Below are positions 1 to 7,250 of a stretch of DNA of 25,073 nucleotides, one piece after another. This DNA is from a virus. How positions within the stretch are numbered: the first letter of the stretch is position 1; every line of letters begins with the position of its first letter. The notes below the pieces were generated by a model. The model made no database searches, was not told the DNA's origin, and was given only the letters and a program-made list of their open reading frames with translations. The translations under genes and the position numbers were made by a program. The stretch lies in the IMG/VR virus record IMGVR_UViG_3300017743_000112, positions 1 through 25,073 of that record; one strand, given 5' to 3'.

Positions 1-1
1 A

Positions 2-778
2 AGTCCTCCAGATTCAGTGAATGGATTCTTTTTAGATTTTGCTGATGCTTCTGATTTAGGTAATGATGCTAGTGGTAACAGCAATAACTTTTCTCTAGTC
101 AACATCACATCAGCCGACCAAGCTACGGACACGCCTACCAACAGCTTTTGTACGCTTAATCCTTTGATGGCTAACGCAGGTCCAGCAAATTATTTACCAA
201 TAACTGAAGGTGGAACTAAAGCTGTAAATACTGCTGCTGCATACAAAATTGCTAACTCAACTTTCGGTGTTACATCAGGCAAATGGTATTGGGAGGTCAA
301 GGCAACAGATGTAAATGGAGTTACAGCAATAGGTGTAACTATGCCTTTTTACTGGGATGCTGATTACACATTACAAGGATGTATTTATTATGCTCAAGGT
401 CCTCAAAGATATAATAATGCAAGTGCTTCTAGCTTTGGAAGTGGTTATACAGATGGAGATATAATTTCATTTGCTTTAGATATGGATGCAACTCCACCCA
501 CTATGGAAGTTTATAAAAACAATTCTAGTGAAGGCAATTTAATGGCAGGACTTTCTATTAATGGAACAGGTGGTGCATTTTTACCAGTCAAAGAAGATGG
601 CTACTTTCCAAAGGTTGTAGGCTATAACGCAAATACTTTTGAATGTAACTTTGGTGGCTATACATCTTTTTCAATATCAAGCGCAGCAAGTGATGCCAAT
701 GGCTACGGAACTTTTGAATATGCGCCGCCTAGTGGTTACTATGCAATTTGCACTAAAAATTTAGCGGAGTACGGATAA
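2..778 (+). CDS. Tail-fibre-type protein with SPRY-like domain, 5' end cut by window edge
   Basis: The reading frame is open from base 2, so the gene starts outside the window. The GTG at 17 lies inside a conserved-looking stretch (PPDSVNGFFLDF) and is probably not the start. The visible part opens with a LamG-like linker (GNDASGNSNNF). A SPRY/concanavalin-like beta sandwich follows over about residues 80-215: SGKWYWEV, an IGV strand, GDIISFALD, MEVYKNNS and FPKVVGYN. The C-terminus, YYAICTKNLAEYG, is of a type common in marine phage fibre proteins. Such domains usually bind sugars or proteins, so a role in receptor recognition is inferred. The stop overlaps the next start (TAATG) and the next gene is another beta-rich fibre protein, which supports a tail-fibre operon. 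The domain call is fairly secure; the exact role is not. Confidence 0.75.
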   Translation, partial: SPPDSVNGFFLDFADASDLGNDASGNSNNFSLVNITSADQATDTPTNSFCTLNPLMANAGPANYLPITEGGTKAVNTAAAYKIANSTFGVTSGKWYWEVKATDVNGVTAIGVTMPFYWDADYTLQGCIYYAQGPQRYNNASASSFGSGYTDGDIISFALDMDATPPTMEVYKNNSSEGNLMAGLSINGTGGAFLPVKEDGYFPKVVGYNANTFECNFGGYTSFSISSAASDANGYGTFEYAPPSGYYAICTKNLAEYG

Positions 779-1839
779 TGGCTTATACAAATATAGACGA
801 TCCATCAGCACATTTTCAGACTGCTCTTTATACTGGTGATGGTTCAGCACATTCAATAGGAAATGATGGTAACAGTGATTTAAAACCTGACTGGGTTTGG
901 ATTAAAAAAAGAAGTGCTTCAGGTAACCATTCTGTATTTGACTCAACAAGAGGTGTATATGAAGAACTGGTAACGAATGGTACAAATGCAGAAGCATCAG
1001 ATGTACAGCTTTTAACACAGTTTGATACTGATGGTTTTACAGTAGGAACAAATAGTGGTGTTAATGGTTCGGGTGCTACATTTGTCGGATGGCAATGGAA
1101 AGCCAATGGTGGTACGACTTCAAGCAATACGGATGGTGCTACGACCTCTACAGTTCAAGCCAATACTGATGCAGGATTTAGCATAGTTACTTGGACTGGT
1201 ACAGGTTCAGCAACAACTTTAGGACATGGTTTGGGTGTAGCACCTGCTGTTTTAATAGTAAAAAATAGAAGTACAGCAGTTGACTGGGCTGTTTATCACA
1301 AAGACCTAACAGATGCAGGGTATGTACTACAATTAAATACAGCAGATGGTGAAGTTGATAGTGGAACAAACAGGTGGAATCATACTGACCCAACCTCAAG
1401 CGTATTTTCTGTAGGTTCAGGACAGCAAACTAATCAAAGCTCAAATAACATGGTTTGTTACGCCTTCGCAGAAAAACAAGGCTACAGCAAGTTTGGCAGT
1501 TATACTGGTAATGGAACCGCAAACGATGGACCTTTCGTGTATCTAGGATTTAAACCTGCTTTTGTGATTATTAAATCACTTGCTGCTACAGGTGCACACT
1601 ATTTATGGGATACAAAGCGAAATACTTTTAATGGAGCAGATGATACTGTAAATGCAGCAGAAGCTGATGCAGAAACATCTAATGGAATTATGACAGTAGA
1701 TATATTAAGTAATGGCTTTAAAATAAAGAATACAGGAGCAAACAATGGAACAAACCAATCAGGTACAAAATATGTGTATTACGCATGGGCAGAAAATCCA
1801 TTCGTAACATCAACAGGAATTCCAACAACAGCGAGGTAA
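778..1839 (+). CDS. Beta-rich tail-fibre/receptor-binding protein with repeated domain (DUF7483-like)
   Basis: This 353-residue protein contains repeated beta-sandwich-like units. Each pairs a short opener (YTGDGSAHSIG, WTGTGSATTLG, YTGNGTANDG) with a strand such as PDWVWIKKRS, PAVLIVKNRS or PAFVIIKSLA. Units end near GWQWKANGG, VCYAFAEKQGYSKFG and YYAWAENPF. This looks like the DUF7483-type repeat seen in phage fibre and structural proteins; the family name is from memory and unchecked. Composition is rich in Gly, Asn, Thr and Ser and has no enzyme motif, as expected for a surface-exposed fibre. The start is fixed by the TAATG junction with the SPRY-like gene, and GGAG lies a short distance upstream. 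The likely role is host recognition or decoration of the tail. A virion decoration protein is the main alternative. Confidence 0.75.
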   Translation: MAYTNIDDPSAHFQTALYTGDGSAHSIGNDGNSDLKPDWVWIKKRSASGNHSVFDSTRGVYEELVTNGTNAEASDVQLLTQFDTDGFTVGTNSGVNGSGATFVGWQWKANGGTTSSNTDGATTSTVQANTDAGFSIVTWTGTGSATTLGHGLGVAPAVLIVKNRSTAVDWAVYHKDLTDAGYVLQLNTADGEVDSGTNRWNHTDPTSSVFSVGSGQQTNQSSNNMVCYAFAEKQGYSKFGSYTGNGTANDGPFVYLGFKPAFVIIKSLAATGAHYLWDTKRNTFNGADDTVNAAEADAETSNGIMTVDILSNGFKIKNTGANNGTNQSGTKYVYYAWAENPFVTSTGIPTTAR

Positions 1840-1842
1840 ATT

Positions 1843-2451
1843 ATGTGGGCATTAGTAGAATCAGGAAGTGTTAGCAAAGTCTATACACGACCAAAATCAA
1901 TAACATTAGGAGATATTCAATATCCTAGTAACATCTTTATGCTTTGGACTAGCTCTGAGCTAGAAGCCATAGGCATTTATGAAGTGGTTATAGACAACAC
2001 CAATTATAAAGACCCTGCATATTATATTAATACGAATCAATCTTTTGCATTTGGGAGCGGCAAAGTTACAGCCACCTATGGTACAGCAACAGCTAGACCT
2101 TTAGATAATGTTTTATGGCAAGATGGTGACTCAGATATGCCTGAAGGAACTTCAGTAGGTGATGTAAAACAATCTGGAGTAAGACCACCTAAGTTAGCTA
2201 TTGTAGACCAACAAGCTTATGGCTTACTCCAGCCTAATGACTGGATGGTAGTTAGAAATGCAGAAAGCTCTAAAGCCATACCTTCAGATTGGTTAGATTA
2301 CAGAGTAGCAGTAAGGACAGCGGCAACTGACATGAAAACAAAAATAAATGCAGTTGCAAATGTAGATGCTTTGGCTGCATTATATGTGTATAACGATGCC
2401 ACACCACCAGTAAGACCACTTGGTGAGTTTCCAACAGAACCAACTTCATGA
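1843..2451 (+). CDS. Tail-fibre-associated protein, possible tail assembly chaperone
   Basis: This protein has 202 residues. The N-terminal half is beta-rich and aromatic (MWALVESGSVSKVYTRPKS, then IFMLWTSSELEAIGIYEVV). The C-terminal half carries SDWLDYRVAVRTAATDMK followed by a short helix and PLGEFPTEP. That tail resembles phage tail assembly chaperone or DUF4376-type proteins, which typically have a W-x-x-YR-x-AVR helix. The start lies 3 bases after the upstream stop, behind GCGAGG, so the gene is probably co-translated with the fibre genes. Position directly after two fibre genes fits a chaperone or fibre-tip accessory protein. There is no catalytic motif. The assignment rests on the C-terminal pattern and context only. 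Confidence 0.6.
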   Translation: MWALVESGSVSKVYTRPKSITLGDIQYPSNIFMLWTSSELEAIGIYEVVIDNTNYKDPAYYINTNQSFAFGSGKVTATYGTATARPLDNVLWQDGDSDMPEGTSVGDVKQSGVRPPKLAIVDQQAYGLLQPNDWMVVRNAESSKAIPSDWLDYRVAVRTAATDMKTKINAVANVDALAALYVYNDATPPVRPLGEFPTEPTS

Positions 2452-2543
2452 TTTATGAAATAATTAATTTAAGTGTAGGTGTGTTTATATTTTCAGGCAC
2501 ACTTGTTTTATTGATCGGTAATAGTGATAACCACTCTTTATAG
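2448..2543 (+). CDS. 31-residue single-helix membrane peptide
   Basis: A short frame begins at an ATG that overlaps the previous stop (ATGA), which suggests coupled translation. The peptide starts MIYEIINLSV, continues with a hydrophobic helix (about residues 5-24), and ends in a short polar tail, GNSDNHSL. It is of a size and type seen for phage membrane peptides such as holin or antiholin partners. Its stop is part of the AGGAG ribosome site of the next gene. No family is recognised, and very short genes are easily over-called. Confidence 0.45.
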   Translation: MIYEIINLSVGVFIFSGTLVLLIGNSDNHSL

Positions 2544-2552
2544 GAGAAAATT

Positions 2553-2720
2553 ATGTTAGATATGATATTAAAAATAATTCAAATAGCCCCTTGGGTTATT
2601 TCAGGAGCGTCTTTAGTTTGTGCTTTAACACCAACACCAAAAGATGACCAAATGCTTGGCAAAGTTTATAAATTAATTGATTGGTGTGCAATTAATGTAG
2701 GTAAAGCAAAAGAAAAATAA
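2553..2720 (+). CDS. 55-residue small hydrophobic phage protein
   Basis: The ATG is preceded by AGGAG at a good distance (about 7 bases). The protein has an amphipathic-to-hydrophobic N-terminus (MLDMILKIIQIAPWVISGAS), then LVCALTPTPKDDQ, and a basic C-terminus (NVGKAKEK). A similar small protein with a TPTPKDD motif is, as I recall, common in marine phages, without known function. One membrane-associated helix over about residues 5-25 seems likely. It sits between two other small membrane-type proteins, so a part in lysis or in membrane handling is possible. This is inferred only from location and hydrophobicity. Confidence 0.6.
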   Translation: MLDMILKIIQIAPWVISGASLVCALTPTPKDDQMLGKVYKLIDWCAINVGKAKEK

Positions 2721-2723
2721 CTC

Positions 2724-2906
2724 ATGACTACTGCAAAAGAAGCGTTGATTAAACTAGAGTCGCATGAAAAACAATGTGCAATAAGATATGAACATATCGA
2801 AAAACGTCTAGAAGAAGGTTCTGCTAAATTTAAAAGACTTGAACTTATTCTTTGGGGTTTATATGGTTTAACAGCTGCTTCTTTAGGCGTTGATAAATTA
2901 TTGTAG
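2724..2906 (+). CDS. 60-residue coiled-coil plus transmembrane protein (XhlA-like layout)
   Basis: Residues 1-38 form a charged helix with heptad-like spacing (ALIKLESHEKQCAIRYEHIE, then KRLEEGSAKFKRLE). A hydrophobic segment follows at about 40-55 (LILWGLYGLTAASLG), and the protein ends DKLL. A cytoplasmic coiled coil followed by a C-terminal membrane helix is the layout of XhlA/hemolysin-type phage lysis accessory proteins. No sequence identity to that family can be claimed by eye. It starts 3 bases after the upstream stop without a clear ribosome site, so it may depend on coupled translation. It ends just before the AGGAG of the large tail gene. Confidence 0.6.
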   Translation: MTTAKEALIKLESHEKQCAIRYEHIEKRLEEGSAKFKRLELILWGLYGLTAASLGVDKLL

Positions 2907-2915
2907 GAGAGTTAG

Positions 2916-4775
2916 ATGCCTTTACAAAAGTTCCTTTTTAAACCTGGAATCAACAAAGAAGGAACAGCTTATTCAAACGAAGGCGGTTGGTTCGATTCTA
3001 ATTTAATTCGTTTTAGAAAAGGTCTTCCTGAAAAAATAGGGGGATGGGCTAAAAGTGTTGCTAATTCATTTTTAGGAACGGGTAGAGCTTTACACGCATG
3101 GGTTGCTTTAGATGGAACAAAATATTTAGGATTAGGTACTAATTTAAAATATTATATTTTAGAAGGAGCAAGTTTTAATGATATAACTCCTATAAGATCA
3201 ACAGACGAAAATGTTACAACGTTTGCAGCTACTAACGGTAGTGCTGTTATAACAGCAACAGATACAGCTCATGGTGCTGTTATGAATGATTTTGTAACTA
3301 TTTCTAATGCTGTATCTTTAGGTGGTAATATTACCGCAGCAGTTTTAAATCAAGAACATCAAATAACTTCTATACCCTCACCGAACACTTATACGTTTAC
3401 TGCTTCTGCTACAGCAAATGCTAGTGATTCAGGCAATGGCGGCAGTGCAACTGATGCTGCATATCAAATAAACACAGGAATTAATACGTATGTACCTTCT
3501 ACAGGTTTTGGAGCAGGTACTTGGTCAGCAGGTACTTGGGGTTCAATAACATCGATTAGTTTTATAAACCAGTTACGGTTATGGTCGCATGATAATTTTG
3601 GTGAAGATTTAATTATAAACCCTCGAGGAGGAGGTGTGTTTTATTGGGATGAATCTAACGGGCTTACTACGAGAGCTGTTGCTCTTTCAAGTTTATCAGG
3701 AGCTAATCTTCCTCCTACGTTAGCTTTACAAGTTTTAGTATCTGATATCGATCGACACGTAATTTGTTTTGGTGCGGATCCTTTAAATGCTTCTGGTACA
3801 GCAAGAACAGGTTCTATTGATCCAATGCTTATTGCTTTTTCTGATCAAGAAAATGCAGCACAATGGGAACCTTTAGCTACAAACACTGCGGGTTCTCTTA
3901 GACTTTCTGCGGGGTCTTCTATTGTAGGAGCTTTAAGATCTAAACAAGAAATATTAGTTTGGACGGATATTGCTTTATATTCTATGTCTTTTATAGGACA
4001 GCCTTTTACATTTGGATTAAATTTAGTAAATGAAGGAGTAGGTTTAATAAGCCCTAACGGTATGGTAAATACTCCTAAAGGTATTTTTTGGATGGATAAA
4101 AAAGGTTTTTATGCTTATAATGGAGCTGTTCAAGAAATACCATGTACCGTCCAAAATTATGTTTTTAGCGATTTAAACGAAACACAAAGTTATCAAGCGT
4201 TTAGTTTTGTTAATAAGGCTTTTGATGAAGTAGGTTGGTTTTATTGTAGCGGTAGTTCTAACGTTATTGACCGATACGTAGTTTATAACTACGAAGAAAA
4301 TCTTTGGACTATTGGATCTTTATCTAGAACTGCTTGGTTAGACGAAGGTGTTTTTGATAATCCTAAAGCTGTTTTATCTTCTTCTGATATTGGTTATGTT
4401 TATAACCATGAGGTAGGTAATGATAATGATGGTTTACCTATGACTGATGTATTTATCGAATCTAGTGATTTTGATATTGATCCAGGAGGAGAAGACTTTC
4501 AATTCATTAATAGAATTATTCCAGATATTAAATTTACAGGAACAGCAGCAACAGGTTCTGACGGACAAGCGGTTAACCTTGTTTTAAAACGTAGAAATTT
4601 TCCAGGAGAGGATCTAACAACAGCGGTAACAAGTACTTGTACATCTAATACAACAAAAATAGACACTAGAGTAAGAGGCAGACAAGCAGTGCTTCGTATT
4701 GAATCTAATGACGATGGTGTTGGTTTTAGAGTTGGAGCAATGCGATTAGATTTTAGACCTGACGGTAGAAGATAA
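2916..4775 (+). CDS. Tail / packaged-DNA stabilisation protein, P22 gp10-like
   Basis: This protein has 619 residues. It opens with a short conserved-looking entry (FKPGINKEGTAYSNEGG, then LIRFRKGLPEKIGGW). Beta-propeller-like strands follow: LRLWSHDNFG, FYWDESNGL, ALRSKQEILVWTDIALYSM, GLISPNGMV and GIFWMDKKGFYAYNG. The pattern 'screen or instrument variable, then sample name, then identity check' of strands resembles P22 gp10 and other podovirus nozzle proteins, which close the tail channel and stabilise packaged DNA. An Ig-like insertion (about residues 95-170, Thr/Ala/Asn-rich) is unusual relative to P22 gp10. The start follows AGGAG. The stop overlaps the next start (TAATG). Position between fibre genes and lysozyme fits a tail protein. 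Confidence is good for tail structure and moderate for the gp10 analogy. Confidence 0.7.
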   Translation: MPLQKFLFKPGINKEGTAYSNEGGWFDSNLIRFRKGLPEKIGGWAKSVANSFLGTGRALHAWVALDGTKYLGLGTNLKYYILEGASFNDITPIRSTDENVTTFAATNGSAVITATDTAHGAVMNDFVTISNAVSLGGNITAAVLNQEHQITSIPSPNTYTFTASATANASDSGNGGSATDAAYQINTGINTYVPSTGFGAGTWSAGTWGSITSISFINQLRLWSHDNFGEDLIINPRGGGVFYWDESNGLTTRAVALSSLSGANLPPTLALQVLVSDIDRHVICFGADPLNASGTARTGSIDPMLIAFSDQENAAQWEPLATNTAGSLRLSAGSSIVGALRSKQEILVWTDIALYSMSFIGQPFTFGLNLVNEGVGLISPNGMVNTPKGIFWMDKKGFYAYNGAVQEIPCTVQNYVFSDLNETQSYQAFSFVNKAFDEVGWFYCSGSSNVIDRYVVYNYEENLWTIGSLSRTAWLDEGVFDNPKAVLSSSDIGYVYNHEVGNDNDGLPMTDVFIESSDFDIDPGGEDFQFINRIIPDIKFTGTAATGSDGQAVNLVLKRRNFPGEDLTTAVTSTCTSNTTKIDTRVRGRQAVLRIESNDDGVGFRVGAMRLDFRPDGRR

Positions 4776-5098
4776 TGGGTAAATTATTAGAAACTAAATT
4801 ACCGATTTCTATTGGTGAAGTTTCTTCTGAAACATTTAATCGTTTAGTAAGAGTATTAGAATTAAGTTTAAATAAAGTCGATGTAAATTCCACACTTACA
4901 GTAAACGAAACTCAACGTAATGAAAATAAATTTAATAGTGGCGATATTATATGGAATTTAACTAGTAATCAGTTACAGTTATGGACAGGCGAAAAATGGG
5001 TAAATTTATATTCAGGAAACGAAACACATTTCCAAGCGTCTGCAGAATTAGGAAATGTAACAGTTACGCTTGGTGGCGTCGTTACAATACAACTTTGA
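4775..5098 (+). CDS. Small virion-associated protein of unknown function
   Basis: This 107-residue protein starts by TAATG overlap with the gp10-like gene. It has a short helical N-terminal part (ETFNRLVRVLELSLNKVD). A beta-rich part follows, with the motif GDIIWNLTSNQLQLWTGEKW, then a C-terminal run of valine/threonine strands (ELGNVTVTLGGVVTIQL). The 'W-N-L-x-S-N-x-L-x-x-W-x-G-x-x-W' arrangement is typical of small phage fibre or tail accessory proteins that display a beta segment. Tight coupling to the gp10-like gene suggests a partner in the tail. No named family is recognised. Confidence 0.6.
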   Translation: MGKLLETKLPISIGEVSSETFNRLVRVLELSLNKVDVNSTLTVNETQRNENKFNSGDIIWNLTSNQLQLWTGEKWVNLYSGNETHFQASAELGNVTVTLGGVVTIQL

Positions 5099-5109
5099 GT
5101 AAATTAAAT

Positions 5110-5553
5110 ATGGATATTAATAAATTAAGAGAAGAATTAGAGTTTGATGAAGGCTGTGTATATGAAATTTACAATGATCATTTGGGTTATCCTACTTTTG
5201 GTATTGGTCACCTTGTGCTTGAAAACGATCCCGAACATGGAAAACCAGTTGGAACCCCAGTATCAAAGGAACGAGTTATCGAATGTTTTGAAAAAGATAT
5301 AGAGTCTGTATTTGCTGATTTAGAAAGAAATATGCCTTGGGCGTCTGATCAGCCTGAAGATATAAAACGTGTATTAGCTAATATGTGTTTTAATTTAGGC
5401 ATTACACGATTATTAAAATTTAAAAAGTTTTTAGGAGCTTTAGAATCGAAAGATTATAAAACAGCTTCTGAGGAAATGATGGACAGTAGATGGGCTACGC
5501 AAGTAGGTCCTAGAGCTGACCGATTAAAACAACGAGTATTAAACGGAGACTAA
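5110..5553 (+). CDS. Endolysin: T4-type lysozyme (glycoside hydrolase 24)
   Basis: This 147-residue muramidase should cut the beta-1,4 bond between N-acetylmuramic acid and N-acetylglucosamine in peptidoglycan. The T4 lysozyme catalytic triad is present with exact spacing: Glu14 in DEG, Asp23 in YND and Thr29 in PTFGIGH (E11, D20 and T26 in T4). The C-terminal SRWATQVGPRADRL matches the T4 region around SRWYNQTPNRA. It lacks a signal peptide or membrane anchor, so it needs a holin to leave the cytoplasm; a holin candidate lies at 7251. The ATG at 5110 gives a T4-like length. A TTG at 5095, overlapping the previous stop, would add five residues. The frame is open back to 4981, but that part is antiparallel to no known domain and overlaps the preceding gene. 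Confidence 0.93.
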   Translation: MDINKLREELEFDEGCVYEIYNDHLGYPTFGIGHLVLENDPEHGKPVGTPVSKERVIECFEKDIESVFADLERNMPWASDQPEDIKRVLANMCFNLGITRLLKFKKFLGALESKDYKTASEEMMDSRWATQVGPRADRLKQRVLNGD

Positions 5554-5554
5554 T

Positions 5555-5677
5555 ATGAAAAAAGCAAAAGGTTATAAACGCGGAGGAGCTATTAAATCTT
5601 CTAAATATAAGAAGAAAGGCGGCTCTAAAAAACGTATGATGAAAAGCTCTAAAAAGAGAAGTAGCAAGAAGAAGTAA
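5555..5677 (+). CDS. 40-residue Lys/Arg/Ser-rich basic peptide
   Basis: A short gene lies between the lysozyme stop and the next GTG start. It encodes MKKAKGYKRGGAIKSSKYKK followed by a similar tail rich in Lys, Ser and Arg and ending SSKKK. Almost half the residues are basic and none is acidic. It starts one base after the lysozyme stop and ends directly against the next start codon, so the spacing supports a real gene. Nucleic-acid binding is a reasonable inference from charge alone. It is the first of three basic proteins in this block. Confidence 0.6.
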   Translation: MKKAKGYKRGGAIKSSKYKKKGGSKKRMMKSSKKRSSKKK

Positions 5678-6352
5678 GTGCCTTCTCTAATAAGTAACAT
5701 CCCACATTTCAAATGTTGGGTGCGAAGGGAGTTCACCGCGAATCATACAAAATATCATGGAGAGTTTCTTCATGCAATAGCTTTTGCTGTTAATACAATA
5801 CCCGATAGGTCTTTATCGTTTCAAGTAGTTTTTACAGGCTGTGAAACTGAATATGAAGATTGGGATGAAGGTAATATTCACGGTGGAGCTATGTGGGCTA
5901 GAATGCCCATACAAGGTTTAATTGCCGATATACCTGTTGAAGAATGGGCGGTTCCTATGGAAGATCATATAGCTCAACCATGGGATTGTGAAGCGAGAGA
6001 TCATTCTGTAATAGTTATGGATAGAGTAAGTTCTAGTCCGTGGCTTTGCAAAATCGATGGAAAGTTTTATACTGGTAAATATATGTTCACTGTGGACTAT
6101 ACAGGAAACGCCATCGCGGATTGTCCTGCACAACACAAACAATCTCATGTATTATATATTACAGAAGATTGCAAATGGAAAGGTAACTTAGTTGCTTTAC
6201 CTAACAACAGGGTAAGAGCTACAAGTCCTGCTTTATGGGTGACAGGTGAAGGAGCCCCTGATTTTATTCCTTCCCAACATCTTCATTCAGCGGAAGGACA
6301 TGAAAGCTATTTAGACCCTGCAATAACTTTTAATAATTTATACGAGGATTAG
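5678..6352 (+). CDS. Conserved phage protein of unknown function
   Basis: This 224-residue protein starts at a GTG directly abutting the stop of the basic peptide. It is soluble and rich in Trp, His and Cys. Notable stretches are LISNIPHFKCWVRREFTANH, GNIHGGAMWARMP, AQPWDCEARDHSVIVMDR, SSPWLCKIDGKFYTGKYMF and HKQSHVLYITED. I recall similar proteins in marine phages (the IPHFKCWVRREF start is characteristic) but no function. Repeated His, Cys and Asp residues could bind metal, though no known metal site is evident. Position among structural and lysis genes suggests late expression. No signal peptide or membrane helix is seen. Confidence 0.7.
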   Translation: MPSLISNIPHFKCWVRREFTANHTKYHGEFLHAIAFAVNTIPDRSLSFQVVFTGCETEYEDWDEGNIHGGAMWARMPIQGLIADIPVEEWAVPMEDHIAQPWDCEARDHSVIVMDRVSSSPWLCKIDGKFYTGKYMFTVDYTGNAIADCPAQHKQSHVLYITEDCKWKGNLVALPNNRVRATSPALWVTGEGAPDFIPSQHLHSAEGHESYLDPAITFNNLYED

Positions 6353-6353
6353 T

Positions 6354-6542
6354 ATGGCTAACAGAAAAAAGACTCATAAGACTAAAGACGGTCGAACAGC
6401 TAAAAAAGGTTTATATTATAATATAAACAAAAAGCGTAAAGAAGGTAGAAAGATGCGAAAGAAAGGAGCTAAAGGTGCTCCGACTGCAGCAGCCTTTAAA
6501 CGTTCTGCTAAGACCGCTAAGAAGCCTAAAAAGAAAAAGTAA
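6354..6542 (+). CDS. 62-residue highly basic protein with KKGLYYNINKKRK motif
   Basis: Nearly half of the residues are Lys or Arg (KTHKTKDGRTAKKGLYYNI, KKRKEGRKMRKKGAKG, ending KKPKKKK). The KDGRTAKKGLYYNIN core recurs, as I recall, in many marine phage small proteins without known role. GAGG precedes the ATG. The stop overlaps the next start (TAATG), tying it to the 91-residue basic protein. DNA condensation or packaging assistance is suggested by composition and late-gene location, but host-directed action is equally open. Confidence 0.65.
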   Translation: MANRKKTHKTKDGRTAKKGLYYNINKKRKEGRKMRKKGAKGAPTAAAFKRSAKTAKKPKKKK

Positions 6543-6817
6543 TGGCTAAGCCGAAGAAACGCACAGAAAAGTCTATACGACGCACTACGAAGGGTAAGGG
6601 AGCTAATTTCCGATCTACTAAGTCTGGTGCGGGTATGACTAAAAAAGGCGTAGCGGCTTATCGACGTAAAAATCCTGGATCAAAATTAAAAACAGCGGTT
6701 ACAGGTAAAGTTAAAAAAGGTAGTAAAGCAGCAAAAAGACGTAAATCATTCTGTGCTAGATCGAAAGGTTGGAAAGGTGAACGAGGCAAAGCGGCTAGAA
6801 GAAGGTGGAAATGTTAA
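6542..6817 (+). CDS. 91-residue basic protein, DUF5872/DUF6321-like
   Basis: The protein is strongly basic and has the recurrent core GAGMTKKGVAAYRRKNPGSK, then LKTAVTGKVKKGSKAAKRR and KSFCARSKGWKG, ending RRRWKC. This GAG-T-x-KG...K-R-R-KSFCAR pattern is a known phage and viral family of unknown function; I place it near DUF5872 or DUF6321 from memory. Two conserved cysteines (in FCARS and the terminal WKC) could bridge or bind metal. It starts by TAATG overlap with the 62-residue basic gene and ends directly before the nuclease ATG. A DNA-binding or virion-DNA role is inferred from charge. Confidence 0.7.
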   Translation: MAKPKKRTEKSIRRTTKGKGANFRSTKSGAGMTKKGVAAYRRKNPGSKLKTAVTGKVKKGSKAAKRRKSFCARSKGWKGERGKAARRRWKC

Positions 6818-7249
6818 ATGTATGAATATAATTGCACAGTTACTAGGGTGGTTGATGGCGACACTATTGACGTTATCCTTGATCTTGGGTTTTCTATTCT
6901 TCACAAGTGTCGTGTACGTCTTTATGGGATTGATACGCCTGAATCAAGAACCAGAGATAAAGACGAAAAAGCCAGAGGTAAACTTGCGGCTAAATTCTTA
7001 GAAGATTCAATTAATAACGGTGACGTAGTTGTTTTACAATCTAAACTTAAAGACTCTAAAGGTAAATATGGACGGGTTTTAGGAGCTGTTATTGTAGACG
7101 GTGTGGATATTAACGAAGAAATGATTACTAAATTTTTTGCTGTTAAATATTTTGGTCAAAGCAAAACAGATATTGAAGCAGAGCATTTAGAAAACAGATC
7201 AAAATTAATAGAGTTAGGACAGTTTGATCCTACTACAATAGGTAAATAA
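6818..7249 (+). CDS. Staphylococcal nuclease-like (SNase/thermonuclease-fold) enzyme
   Basis: This 143-residue protein carries the SNase signature: RVVDGDTIDV (Asp15), then RVRLYGIDTPES with Arg34, Asp39, Thr40 and Glu42, and GKYGRVLG with Arg86. These match R35, D40, T41, E43 and R87 of the Staphylococcus enzyme, including spacing, so calcium-dependent cleavage of DNA and possibly RNA is likely. No signal peptide is present, so it acts in the host cytoplasm or virion. It sits between basic DNA-binding-type proteins and a holin. Possible roles are host DNA breakdown or nucleotide recycling; neither is shown. The start abuts the preceding stop. A hydrophobic overlapping frame at 6822-7001 is discussed in the findings. 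Confidence 0.88.
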   Translation: MYEYNCTVTRVVDGDTIDVILDLGFSILHKCRVRLYGIDTPESRTRDKDEKARGKLAAKFLEDSINNGDVVVLQSKLKDSKGKYGRVLGAVIVDGVDINEEMITKFFAVKYFGQSKTDIEAEHLENRSKLIELGQFDPTTIGK

Positions 7250-7250
7250 T

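Noticed and set aside
828-1127. Minus-strand frame of 99 codons inside the fibre gene
   Set aside because: It lies entirely opposite a convincing fibre coding sequence, without start signal or recognisable content.
1-2700. Possible shift in codon use between fibre genes and the rest (more TCA, less TCT for serine)
   Set aside because: A partial tally by eye hints at it, but it was not computed and could be chance or composition of beta-rich proteins.
4981-5109. Upstream extension of the lysozyme frame to an ATG at 4981, giving 190 residues
   Set aside because: It overlaps the preceding gene, has a low-quality Arg/Lys/Tyr composition, and T4-like length is reached from the ATG at 5110.
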